The notes below the pieces were generated by a model, which saw only the letters and a list, made by a program, of their open reading frames with translations, made no database searches and was not told where the DNA came from. From IMG/VR virus record IMGVR_UViG_3300044972_000569, positions 1 to 24,509 of that record: a stretch of DNA of 24,509 nucleotides; one strand, given 5' to 3'. The stretch comes from a virus. Of this stretch, positions 1-7,686 are shown one piece after another; within the stretch, counting starts at the first letter, position 1, and each line of letters starts with the position of its first letter. The position numbers and the translations under genes are program-made.

Positions 1-663
1 TATGCTTTGTTGTATGCGGTCGTTGGATATTTTTATAGTTTCGATCTTGGTATTTTCTGTAACTATAGAATCCTTGCTGATCTTGATCAATTCTTTAAGA
101 GCTTCGGCTTTTTCACTCAACAAGGTAATACCCAATAACTGTTCAATGATGGCTCGTTGATCAGCAGCTTTCATTGATAAAAACGGTTCTGTGTAGGTGT
201 TCAATGCCACAAGATGTTTGAACATGTCATGAGTCATACCAAACACATCTTCTATAGCTTTTTGTGTTTCTCTGCTGTCACCTTGACTTTCGTCTTGATC
301 TAGATTTTCTTGTTCTCGTCCATTGACAGTAAACTTTAAAACGTTGGGCTTACGACCACGTTCAATATGATAGTCCACTCCGTCTTTTTCAAAACTCATG
401 GTAACCAACATGCCTTTGTTGTTGATTTTGTTTACAAGATTATCTTTCTTGATGTTGGTTAATGCATTGCCATAGATAGCATAACTCAGGCCATTGATAA
501 TGGTGGTTTTGCCTGTGCCGTTTCTGGCACCCGAGTCGTCTCCGCCTAGGTCCATGTTTTCACCTAAGACTAGTGTGAGCTGTCCGCGATCGAAGTCGAT
601 GGCCTGGGTCTGTGCGCCCACGCTCATGAAATTACGAACGGTGAGATTCTGTATCTTAATCAT
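1..663 (-). CDS. 46: gp46-like recombination endonuclease ATPase subunit (SbcC/Rad50 family), partial
   Basis: This is the N-terminal 221 codons; the gene runs off the left edge of the window. The product is the ATPase half of the gp46-gp47 (Rad50-Mre11-like) complex, which resects DNA ends for recombination-dependent replication and host DNA breakdown. The start MIKIQNLTVRNFMSVG resembles T4 gp46. A Walker A motif ARNGTGKT lies at residues 46-53, followed by a region matching T4 gp46 (RGRKPNVLKFTVNG) and then a charged helical stretch that would begin the coiled coil. An unusual acidic, glycine-rich segment (ENMDLGGDDSG, residues 35-45) precedes the P-loop where T4 has only a short link. The start ATG overlaps the gp47 stop as ATGA, so translational coupling is likely. 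Walker B and signature motifs lie outside the window. Identification is confident. Confidence 0.92.
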   Translation of the reverse strand, partial: MIKIQNLTVRNFMSVGAQTQAIDFDRGQLTLVLGENMDLGGDDSGARNGTGKTTIINGLSYAIYGNALTNIKKDNLVNKINNKGMLVTMSFEKDGVDYHIERGRKPNVLKFTVNGREQENLDQDESQGDSRETQKAIEDVFGMTHDMFKHLVALNTYTEPFLSMKAADQRAIIEQLLGITLLSEKAEALKELIKISKDSIVTENTKIETIKISNDRIQQSI

Positions 664-1670
664 AGGTCGTTATATATCTCCAACAGCAGACTCTTTTCAA
701 AGGTATCGCTGTCAATGGCGTTTATCTGATTCATCACAATGGTGTCTACACTTTCAAAGTTGATATCAATCGGAGTTGAGTTAGCATCAACTTCAACTTT
801 TTCCGGAATTAACATGAGTTCTCGCAGTTTGTACTGCGGCATAAATGTTTCTTTGATGAAATTGGCTTCTTCAAAACTGAGAGGCAAATCAATAGTCACA
901 CGACAGTGCATACGTTCTCGTAGCAATTGATCTGGTTTGTCAATGATCTGACTCAGTTTATATGTTCTAAAGGTAGGCTGACTAGGCCAAGACTTAAACT
1001 CAGGCTCTCCACCCCACTCTAGCATCATCATACCACGATCGTCATCGCCTGCATCGGCATAGTTGTGAGGAAACGCATTACCGATATAATGTATGTTTCT
1101 ACTGTGTTGACGTTTGTGAAAGTGTCCTGTAAACACATATTCCTGATTTACAAAATGCCCAGACTGAATTGTGCCATGATCTGGCATCTGTATCATGGCA
1201 TTCATATAAAAGCTAGGCAGTTCCAAATGTCCAAACATATATCTGCTTTTGATGTTAGGAATGTCCCGCCACTCATCGGCAACCAGCCAAGGCATAATAG
1301 TAACATCGCCTAGGGTTAGCGTTTCTCTAATCGGAATAATATTAGGAAACAGGCGCATAAACTCTACGGAGTTAATCTCACGTTTGTCTTTGTAGAACAG
1401 ATCGTGATTGCCTAAGATGAAATAGACTTTCTCAAATGATTGACTCAACTTCTCTAAGTTGCTGACAGTATAATTCATAGTACTAACATCTGTAGTACTA
1501 CGATTGTGGTGCCAGTCACCTAGAAAGATAGCAGTTTCACAACCCTGTGCTTGAGCAGTATCACAAAACCAAGAAACAAAATCTTCGCAATCTTGATTGT
1601 GTGTGCGACTACCACCTTTTAGGCCAAAATGTATGTCAGTAAAACAAGCTACTTTTTTAAATAGGTTCAT
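660..1670 (-). CDS. 47: gp47-like recombination endonuclease (Mre11/SbcD family)
   Basis: A 336-residue calcineurin-like metallophosphoesterase, close to the T4 gp47 length (339). It is the nuclease partner of gp46. The metal-binding motifs appear in the expected order: D12-x-H14 (FTDIH), G51-D52 (GDWHHN), G87-N-H-D90 (GNHD), G147-H148 (MFGH) and G182-H-F-H185 (GHFH). The start at 1670 is supported by a strong Shine-Dalgarno AAGGAG five bases upstream. The stop TGA overlaps the gp46 ATG by one base pair step (ATGA), and 41 bases separate it from upstream gp55, in the same order as in T4. No odd residue or truncation is seen; all phosphoesterase signature residues are present, so the enzyme should be active. 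Confidence 0.95.
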   Translation of the reverse strand: MNLFKKVACFTDIHFGLKGGSRTHNQDCEDFVSWFCDTAQAQGCETAIFLGDWHHNRSTTDVSTMNYTVSNLEKLSQSFEKVYFILGNHDLFYKDKREINSVEFMRLFPNIIPIRETLTLGDVTIMPWLVADEWRDIPNIKSRYMFGHLELPSFYMNAMIQMPDHGTIQSGHFVNQEYVFTGHFHKRQHSRNIHYIGNAFPHNYADAGDDDRGMMMLEWGGEPEFKSWPSQPTFRTYKLSQIIDKPDQLLRERMHCRVTIDLPLSFEEANFIKETFMPQYKLRELMLIPEKVEVDANSTPIDINFESVDTIVMNQINAIDSDTFEKSLLLEIYNDL

Positions 1671-1675
1671 AGAAT

Positions 1676-1681
1676 CTCCTT
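1676..1681 (-). promoter_or_regulatory. strong ribosome binding site of gp47
   Basis: AAGGAG on the minus strand lies five bases before the gp47 ATG. It is the clearest Shine-Dalgarno in the window; most of the late plus-strand genes lack one. Confidence 0.75.
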
Positions 1682-1685
1682 AGTT

Positions 1686-1715
1686 ATTGTAACACATCTA
1701 CAACAACTAGGTCAA
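1686..1715 (-). promoter_or_regulatory. candidate sigma70-type promoter for gp47-gp46
   Basis: On the minus strand TTGACC (1715-1710), an 18-base spacer and TACAAT (1691-1686) resemble -35 and -10 boxes. The -35 overlaps the gp55 stop codon. The predicted start, near 1679, would leave a leader of only about ten bases that clips the Shine-Dalgarno, so this may be chance or give a very short leader. Confidence 0.35.
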
Positions 1716-2569
1716 TCCCAATCACTGCCATCCACTGAACTGGTACTAACAGCCCCACTGACTCCGTTTCCACTATTCTGTCGAGTCCAGCTTGGATTCA
1801 TTCCATTCATTTCTAGAATATCATCTCGAATATTTTGATTGCGTTTTTCAATATTAATGATTCTAACAAATGAGTTAGTAACAGCCGCAGTGTAGTAGGC
1901 AAAAGGATTGTCTGATTTTGATTCATCAAACTGTAAGCCAATCTGCGTTAGCTGTAAGATGGCCTGCCCACGCATTTCGTCGTTGTAAGTATATCCTCTA
2001 ACATTGCCACGAGTGGCATATCTTTCACATAGTTTTATAAACATACGAGCTAGATTGTTAGTCATTCGTCCGTGTTCTTTGTTGAACTCGCCATCGAGTA
2101 ATCCACCTTTCCAATGGCTTTTTCCTACACAGATTAAATTGTCGTTGTCATCAAATTTCCAGTGCTGAAAAGGAGGAAAGTTAACTTTGTCGTGACTGTC
2201 AGCAGTATTCTTTAGAGTCTTTTTGCGCCCCGGCGCCAGCGGAATATGATCAAAAGTCATCACGCGAAATACTAAATCTTGCTTTTGCACCTTGCGATAG
2301 TCTACTTCAAATTCTTTAATGGATATTTTTTTACCCCCGGCAATTACTGCCGCCTCGTGAGCCTGTTTGGCCATTTTTACAGCTCTGTTTCTTTTGGCTT
2401 CTGCTACAGTTCTCACATTGATTTTTGCAAGATTAACAACAATAAGATCGTATTCGCTGTATTCGGGCAGAGTAAAACTACAATAGGTATTTTTACTAAG
2501 ATGTATTTCTCGGAGCAAATCCTTGTTGGTAAGGTATTTGATCTTGGGTGGCTGGGCAATGATAGTCAT
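1712..2569 (-). CDS. 55: gp55-like late transcription sigma factor
   Basis: 285 residues. It is the phage sigma factor that directs host RNA polymerase to late promoters (TATAAATA-type in T4). The N-terminus KYLTNKDLLREI (11-22) matches T4 gp55 KYNYVNNKELLQAI. Residues about 170-250 match the T4 sigma region-2-like core (GYTYNDEMRGQAILQL, GLQFDESKSDNPFAYYTAAV, FVRIINIEKRNQN). T4 gp55 has 185 residues; the extra length is mainly an insert at about 26-165 with a lysine-rich helix and an aromatic segment (FPPFQHWKFD). I recall similar long forms in marine phages, but cannot check. The C-terminus (SVDGSDWD) lacks the T4 clamp-binding pattern SLDFLYE. The start at 2569 follows AAAAGGA about ten bases upstream. 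It heads a leftward operon with gp47 and gp46. Confidence 0.88.
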   Translation of the reverse strand: MTIIAQPPKIKYLTNKDLLREIHLSKNTYCSFTLPEYSEYDLIVVNLAKINVRTVAEAKRNRAVKMAKQAHEAAVIAGGKKISIKEFEVDYRKVQKQDLVFRVMTFDHIPLAPGRKKTLKNTADSHDKVNFPPFQHWKFDDNDNLICVGKSHWKGGLLDGEFNKEHGRMTNNLARMFIKLCERYATRGNVRGYTYNDEMRGQAILQLTQIGLQFDESKSDNPFAYYTAAVTNSFVRIINIEKRNQNIRDDILEMNGMNPSWTRQNSGNGVSGAVSTSSVDGSDWD

Positions 2570-2579
2570 TAAGTGTTAT

Positions 2580-2601
2580 TCCTTTTAGTAATATAATAGC
2601 A
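2580..2601 (-). promoter_or_regulatory. candidate extended -10 promoter and RBS for gp55
   Basis: On the minus strand TGCTATTAT (2601-2593) matches an extended -10 element (TGnTATAAT), followed by the Shine-Dalgarno-like AAAAGGA and the gp55 ATG at 2569. No good -35 is seen; TTTATT lies 15 bases upstream. This would be recognised by the unmodified host polymerase, as expected for an early or middle gene. Confidence 0.5.
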
Positions 2602-2613
2602 CATTTTACAAAG

Positions 2614-2621
2614 AATAAATA
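2614..2621 (+). promoter_or_regulatory. candidate phage late promoter for the gp48 baseplate operon
   Basis: AATAAATA resembles the T4-family late promoter (TATAAATA), a lone -10 element read by gp55. It ends 19 bases before the gp48 ATG, almost the same spacing as the motif in front of gp6. It sits back-to-back with the gp55 promoter. Confidence 0.6.
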
Positions 2622-2640
2622 GACAAAACGGATATTAATT

Positions 2641-3669
2641 ATGTCATTGTCTATAAACCCTATTAAAAATCTAGCATCAAGCATCGGCAGTAGTCTTGGT
2701 AATCTAGCCAATGCTGCAAATCAGTCTGCTGGCAATTTCAGTATGCCTAGTGTAAATTTTGACAAACAAAATCTAGATGCCACTGTCAATAGACTAAGTG
2801 GTGGTTTTGGCAGCAGCTTGAATGGTATCACTGGCAAATTAAATTCATCTAGTGTTAGTAATTTATCCGGAACTGTGCAAAATTTTGCACAAAATGGTTT
2901 GACATCACTGTCAGGAGTTGCAGGTAGTTTTGCCACAGCTGGTCGAGGTGTTATTGAGAACATCGCATCAGGCGGTAGTGTTGCTGGATTAGCCACTGGA
3001 TTATTGAACGGTGCAGGACAACAAACTGCTGCCGCATTGGCAAGTATAGGACTTGATTTGATCAGTGCCGCTAGAGCAAAAAATATTCCCAGTACAGCCA
3101 CTCTAGCACTAGGCGAAGAAGCTTCAGTGGTGCAAGTATATCCCGGTAAGGAAGGTGATTGGCGTATAAAAATTTATTCAGTATTTGGAGAAATAGTTTT
3201 TCCAACAACACCAACATTTAGTCTATCAAACAAAGCAAACTACAACAATCAAGAGTTAGTCCACGCAAATTTTCCACACCCTGTTTATAAAAACAGCACT
3301 TCGGACGATATTTCAATCAGCGGAGAGTTTCCAGTTGAAACCGAAGAAGACGCTGCTAATTGGTTGCGTACCATTGCTCTAGGTCGTGGCCTTACCAAAA
3401 TGTTTTATGGCAAAAGTTCTTTTCAAGGAAATCCTCCTCCTATTTGTACCTTGTCGGGATATGGTGCAGTTTTAAAAGATATTCCCGTAGTAATAAAATC
3501 TTTTCAGGTTGATTTCAAAGATGATGTTCACTATATACTTGCAGCTGGTTCATCTGTACCTAGATTAAGCACCATACAAATTACCTGCCAACCTGTATAC
3601 AGTAAAAGTTCTCAAAGAGGATTTGATTTCCAATCGTATGCCAAAAACGGCGGCAACATTCCTTTCTAA
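2641..3669 (+). CDS. 48: gp48-like baseplate tail tube cap protein
   Basis: 342 residues; T4 gp48 is 364. In T4 this protein caps the baseplate hub and starts tail tube polymerisation. The first 150 residues are a low-complexity Ser/Gly/Ala/Asn stretch, much like the Ser-rich N-terminal half of T4 gp48. The C-terminal half is folded, with beta-rich segments (DWRIKIYSVFGEIVF about 177-191, FPVETEEDAANWLRTIALGRG about 235-255, AVLKDIPVVIKSFQVDF about 280-296) ending in the type of strand pair (LSTIQITCQPVYS) seen at tube-protein C-termini. First gene of the late baseplate operon, followed after three bases by gp53. No clear Shine-Dalgarno; the ATG is chosen because it follows a late-promoter motif. 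Assignment rests on context and composition; it could alternatively be gp54-like. Confidence 0.6.
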   Translation: MSLSINPIKNLASSIGSSLGNLANAANQSAGNFSMPSVNFDKQNLDATVNRLSGGFGSSLNGITGKLNSSSVSNLSGTVQNFAQNGLTSLSGVAGSFATAGRGVIENIASGGSVAGLATGLLNGAGQQTAAALASIGLDLISAARAKNIPSTATLALGEEASVVQVYPGKEGDWRIKIYSVFGEIVFPTTPTFSLSNKANYNNQELVHANFPHPVYKNSTSDDISISGEFPVETEEDAANWLRTIALGRGLTKMFYGKSSFQGNPPPICTLSGYGAVLKDIPVVIKSFQVDFKDDVHYILAAGSSVPRLSTIQITCQPVYSKSSQRGFDFQSYAKNGGNIPF

Positions 3670-3672
3670 TAT

Positions 3673-3984
3673 ATGGCAATTTATAAAAAAACTAGTCCCT
3701 GGTATATTACCAAACAAAATACACTTTACTTGGAATTATTGACTCTAAGAACAATTCCAACTTCCGATGATGATTTCAAATATGTCATTGAAAATCAATA
3801 CAGACACCGCCCAGATCTATTGGCATTTGATCTTTATCAGGATGCAAAATTATGGTGGGTGTTTGCACAAAGAAACAGATCAATACTAAAAGATCCCATC
3901 TACGATTTTTCTCCCGGAACTACAATTTTTTGTCCAGCTAGAGCCAATATTGATGCTGCCTTGTCAACCACTGCTGGAAATTAA
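3673..3984 (+). CDS. 53: gp53-like baseplate wedge protein
   Basis: A short protein of 103 residues, about half the length of T4 gp53 (196). It is a wedge subunit that helps join wedges around the hub. The hallmark is the segment at about 42-80, NQYRHRPDLLAFDLYQDAKL followed by WWVFAQRNRSILKDPIYDF, which is the conserved core I recall for the gp53 family (a hub- or LysM-like fold). The gene is squeezed between gp48 (three-base gap) and the hub gene (two-base gap), consistent with one operon. The start at 3673 has no visible Shine-Dalgarno (AATATATG context); translation may depend on coupling to gp48. Confidence 0.82.
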   Translation: MAIYKKTSPWYITKQNTLYLELLTLRTIPTSDDDFKYVIENQYRHRPDLLAFDLYQDAKLWWVFAQRNRSILKDPIYDFSPGTTIFCPARANIDAALSTTAGN

Positions 3985-3986
3985 TT

Positions 3987-5903
3987 ATGGCGTTACCTAA
4001 TATCTTAGAACAATTTACCTCATACAATTGTTTGTTTACATTTTCTTGTGCTAGTCCAGCACAGCTAAATTCTCAATCTTATCGCAGCGGCCCATTACCT
4101 AATGTCATTGTATCAAGTGGAGGTCGAGACGGTGCTGCAAGAGTACAAACAGCCTACGGTGCTCCTGAATATTACATTGACAATGTTTCAATAACAAATT
4201 TTGTAGTGCCTACTAAAGGCACAGGGTCGGGACCTTGGTCAAAACTTGAATTTGAACTATTTGAACCTTATAGTATGGGACTATTTCTTCAAAGCTGTCA
4301 GGCGGCCGCAATAAATTCGGGATACAAAAGCTATCTTGAGAATGCCGCCTATGTATTGAGACTGGAATTTCAAGGTTGGACAGGCCCCAGTTCCACTATG
4401 ACTGTGGGTCCGTTTAATTGGTTGGTAAAATTAATGAATGCAAATTTTACAGTCAATGAAGCTGGCAGTACCTACAAGATAGAATGCTTCCCCTATAATC
4501 ATGTGGCACTATCGGAGCAGATGAACAAGGTTTTCAACGACGTAAAACTTGTAGGCAAAAACAGTAACGAAGTACTAGTTGATCATCCTGAATATAGTTT
4601 GGTATCCTTTTTAAATAAACGCGAAAATCAACTAGTAAAAGATAAGAAAAAAACCTATGAGGACAAATACAATATTGTATTTGTAGGAGATAATCCCTAT
4701 GGCCGCGGCCCCGGCAATGATCTAGAGTTTACACCAGAAAGCCAAGGCGGAACTGAAAAACCCAAACGTGCAGGAGACATCTACGATGAAGCCAGCGGAA
4801 AAATCATTAGAGGAAAAATGTCTATCAATCCCAAAGAAAAGTCTCTGCAATTTAGTCAAGATACCAGTATCACAAACATCATTGATCAGGTTGTTCTCAG
4901 CACCAAAGAAGCTAGAGATCGAGTAACCAAGGAAGACCTAATTGATGATCAAGGCCGTGTAACTTGGTGGAAAACTGATGTTGATGTTAAACTTTTTGAG
5001 AAGCAATTTGATCCTAAACTTAAGGATTATGCTAAAGATATTACTTTTAGAGTGCAGCCTTATAAAATACATCACAGTGCTTACCTATCGCCAGAAGGCA
5101 CAAGTAAAGGAATAGCAGGCTGCAAAAAAGCCGCACAAAAAGAATACAACTACATATACACTGGTCTAAACACAGATATCATTAAATTCAACATTGACAT
5201 TAAAAATATGTTGTTCACAGCCATAGATCCCAACAAGGTTGAAGACTCTGGCGGAGTTGCTAGTGATTCTACAGGTCGATCAGTAACCGGCCCCAAGATG
5301 TCCAGCAAACAAGCCGAAGGAGCCGCAGCTCCGTCAGTGGGAGGAAATGCTGCTCCTGCAAAATTTGATATGGTCACGGGAAATCTTCCGTTTAAAGGTG
5401 GATCGGGTCAAACCAGTACCGAACAAAAAATTGCCAATGAATTTTATATGGCCTATCTAAATAGTGTGGGAAATCAAGTTAATTTAGATTTAGAAATTTT
5501 AGGTGATCCTTATTTCCTTCCTGAAGTTGGATACAGTAATTTTCATAGTGATAGTGATGATCAAGTAACTGAAAATGGAACCATGAATCACGAAGCCACT
5601 GATATTTGGGTGGTGGTAAATTTTAGAACTCCCGCAGATCCAGATGCCGGAGCCGCAGCAGCAAATTTTCCCGGCGGCTATTATTTTCCCGAAGGTCAAA
5701 GTCCCAGTCCGTTTAGCGGATTGTTTAAGGTTACAAAAGCAGAAGCTAGATTTAAAGGAAATTTATTCACACAGGTAATATCAGGTTTTAGAATTCCTGC
5801 TCAAGATCAAGGTGGTAGTGGTGGCGGTGTTTTTCCAACAACGACAGATAAACCGGAACCAGATAGCGGAACGTACATAAACAATCCTGGAAGCGCAATA
5901 TGA
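3987..5903 (+). CDS. baseplate hub structural protein, probable gp27 counterpart
   Basis: 638 residues. I do not recognise a precise family by motif, but context suggests the hub torus that holds the central spike (T4 gp27, 391 residues): it directly precedes and overlaps the gp5-like spike gene (ATGA overlap at 5900-5903), and gp27 and gp5 are fused in VgrG. N-terminal beta-rich domain (about 1-200), a charged lysine-rich segment (about 210-260), a Ser/Ala/Gly linker (about 418-460), then a C-terminal domain with VNLDLEILGDPYFLPEVG (about 494-511) and FSGLFKVTKAEARFKGNLFTQ (about 572-592), both of the kind seen in tail hub/D proteins. The C-terminus is a disordered Gly/Pro/Asp tail. Alternative: another structural protein unique to marine phages. 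Confidence 0.55.
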   Translation: MALPNILEQFTSYNCLFTFSCASPAQLNSQSYRSGPLPNVIVSSGGRDGAARVQTAYGAPEYYIDNVSITNFVVPTKGTGSGPWSKLEFELFEPYSMGLFLQSCQAAAINSGYKSYLENAAYVLRLEFQGWTGPSSTMTVGPFNWLVKLMNANFTVNEAGSTYKIECFPYNHVALSEQMNKVFNDVKLVGKNSNEVLVDHPEYSLVSFLNKRENQLVKDKKKTYEDKYNIVFVGDNPYGRGPGNDLEFTPESQGGTEKPKRAGDIYDEASGKIIRGKMSINPKEKSLQFSQDTSITNIIDQVVLSTKEARDRVTKEDLIDDQGRVTWWKTDVDVKLFEKQFDPKLKDYAKDITFRVQPYKIHHSAYLSPEGTSKGIAGCKKAAQKEYNYIYTGLNTDIIKFNIDIKNMLFTAIDPNKVEDSGGVASDSTGRSVTGPKMSSKQAEGAAAPSVGGNAAPAKFDMVTGNLPFKGGSGQTSTEQKIANEFYMAYLNSVGNQVNLDLEILGDPYFLPEVGYSNFHSDSDDQVTENGTMNHEATDIWVVVNFRTPADPDAGAAAANFPGGYYFPEGQSPSPFSGLFKVTKAEARFKGNLFTQVISGFRIPAQDQGGSGGGVFPTTTDKPEPDSGTYINNPGSAI

Positions 5904-7675
5904 TTGAAAAAAGAGAAGACCAACGAGAAAATTCACAGGGTAGTCTTACCGGTGCTCCTTATTTGGCCAAAATAATAGGTCATGCAGATTTGTTGTTTCA
6001 AGGCGGGCTCGAAGTTGTGCTTATTAGAGATTCTGGAAATCAAGTAGGTAATGAAAGCCAAACCTATTTTGTAAAATATGCCAGCCCGTTTTATGGATGC
6101 ACACCTTTTGAGTTTACTGGACAAAATGTCACAGCAGATGATGCCCAGATGAGCTATGGATTCTGGGGCGTTCCTCCTGACACTGGTGTAACTGGCATTG
6201 TGCTTTTCATAGACGGAAAACCAGATCAGGGATATTGGGTGGCAAATGTTCAAGATAAATTTCAAAATCACATGGTCCCTGCTATTGGCGGAACTACTGT
6301 ATATAAAACAGATGAAGACTACAAGCAAGCAGAACATCCGTTGCCGGTAGTTGAACACAATAGAAAAGCCAATGAAGGTGACAAGAATTTAGAAATTGAT
6401 AAAATACCTAGAGCTGTACATCCTATCGCTAGACGATTTAAAATCCAAGGACTAACTAGAGATGAAGTAAGAGGCACTACTACTTCTACATCAAGACGAG
6501 ATGTGCCAAACATGGTGTTCGGAATGAGCAGTCCTGGGCCTGTAGATAGAAACGGCAAGAAAAAGTTTTTGGGAAATAGAGAAAGTCCTACGCCAGTTCC
6601 GGTCCCAGTTCAAAGACTTGGCGGAACACATTTTGTCATGGATGACGGCGATGATAGATACTATAGAGAAACAAAACCTACTGACGGATCTCCTACCTAT
6701 GTAAAAAATCCCGAAGGACTAAAAGATATTCCCTACAACGAACATTTTAGAATTAGGACTAGAACAGGACATCAACTGTTATTCCATAATAGTGAAGATT
6801 TGATTTATATCGGAAACAGTAGAGGCACAGCCTGGATTGAATTTACCAGCGACGGTAAAATTGACATCTATGCTGAGGACAGTATTAATATTAGAACCAA
6901 ACAAGATTTTAATTTTGTTGCCGATCGTGATATTAATATGGAAGCAGGCCGTAATTTTAATATCAAAGTAAACGGAGAAATGCATACCCATGTGATAAAA
7001 GATCACATTTTAATTGTAGATGCTAATCAAAAAATACACATTAAAATGGATGTTGATAAAACTTACGATAAAACTTATAAGCATAATGTAAAAGAAAATG
7101 TAGATAAAGTTTATCAACAAAATTTTACGCATACAGTTTATAATTCAGTTAATGAAAATTTTGCAAGTCAAGGCGGAACAGTTAAAAATTCTAATGGTGG
7201 AAATACGGATGTTACTATTAATGGAAATATAAAAATATCTCACAATGGAAGTTTAGATCATACAGTTACAGGCGACAGAAAAGTAACAACCGGCGGAACC
7301 CTTCACATAAATTCGTCAGGACAACATATAGAAACTGCTTCTCAGATTCACATGAACGGACCAACAGCTGCCGCAGCTGCCGCAGCTGCCGCACCCGGAA
7401 GTGCAGCTCAAGCAGTGTTACCAAAAATATTAAAGACACATAGCCTTCCGGATCTTCCTGCACCTAACGAAGACGATGTGGATAAAAAAGTTATAGTGAG
7501 AAGAATGCCCACAGCTGAACCGTACCCCTTCCACGAAAATCTAGATGCTACAAAAGTCAAACCAAGTCTAACAGATCGAGACGTAGATGGCCGCTACGAG
7601 GGAGAAAGTTCTAGTATGAGAACTCCACCAGTTGATTGGCGCAAATATAAAAAACCAAGCGATACTCCGTTCTAA
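5900..7675 (+). CDS. 5: gp5-like baseplate hub/central spike protein without lysozyme domain
   Basis: 591 residues, T4 gp5 575. It forms the membrane-piercing needle under the tail tube. An N-terminal OB-fold (about 18-135, with YASPFYGCTPFEFTGQNV and GVPPDTGVTGIVLFIDGKP) is followed by a proline/charge-rich linker (about 145-280) and a triple-stranded beta-helix (about 285-480) with short repeats of the type INIRTKQDFNFVADRDINME. T4 gp5 has a lysozyme domain between OB-fold and helix; here no Glu-Asp-Thr lysozyme signature is seen, so wall digestion by this protein is unlikely. A run of nine alanines (490-498) encoded by three 9-base repeats joins the helix to a C-terminal tail ending VDWRKYKKPSDTPF. 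Start overlaps the hub stop, implying coupled, stoichiometric synthesis. Confidence 0.8.
   Translation: MIEKREDQRENSQGSLTGAPYLAKIIGHADLLFQGGLEVVLIRDSGNQVGNESQTYFVKYASPFYGCTPFEFTGQNVTADDAQMSYGFWGVPPDTGVTGIVLFIDGKPDQGYWVANVQDKFQNHMVPAIGGTTVYKTDEDYKQAEHPLPVVEHNRKANEGDKNLEIDKIPRAVHPIARRFKIQGLTRDEVRGTTTSTSRRDVPNMVFGMSSPGPVDRNGKKKFLGNRESPTPVPVPVQRLGGTHFVMDDGDDRYYRETKPTDGSPTYVKNPEGLKDIPYNEHFRIRTRTGHQLLFHNSEDLIYIGNSRGTAWIEFTSDGKIDIYAEDSINIRTKQDFNFVADRDINMEAGRNFNIKVNGEMHTHVIKDHILIVDANQKIHIKMDVDKTYDKTYKHNVKENVDKVYQQNFTHTVYNSVNENFASQGGTVKNSNGGNTDVTINGNIKISHNGSLDHTVTGDRKVTTGGTLHINSSGQHIETASQIHMNGPTAAAAAAAAAPGSAAQAVLPKILKTHSLPDLPAPNEDDVDKKVIVRRMPTAEPYPFHENLDATKVKPSLTDRDVDGRYEGESSSMRTPPVDWRKYKKPSDTPF
7367..7393 (+). 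repeat. three tandem 9-base repeats encoding poly-alanine
   Basis: GCTGCCGCA is repeated exactly three times, giving Ala490-498 of the gp5-like spike. Such a GC-rich repeat is out of keeping with the AT-rich surroundings and could vary in copy number by slippage without breaking the frame. Confidence 0.9.
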
Positions 7676-7678
7676 GGA
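7674..7678 (+). promoter_or_regulatory. ribosome binding site of gp25 overlapping the gp5 stop
   Basis: AAGGA overlaps the gp5-like stop codon and lies eight bases before the gp25 ATG. It is the only good Shine-Dalgarno among the late genes here. Confidence 0.6.
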
Positions 7679-7686
7679 AATAAATT

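Noticed and set aside
494-763. Plus-strand 89-codon frame across the gp46/gp47 junction
   Set aside because: It lies antisense to two well-supported genes with all catalytic motifs; its product is low-complexity and unlike any family.
2721-3101. Minus-strand 126-codon frame opposite gp48
   Set aside because: Mirror of the Ser/Gly/Ala-rich gp48 N-terminus, with no promoter or Shine-Dalgarno; a composition artefact.
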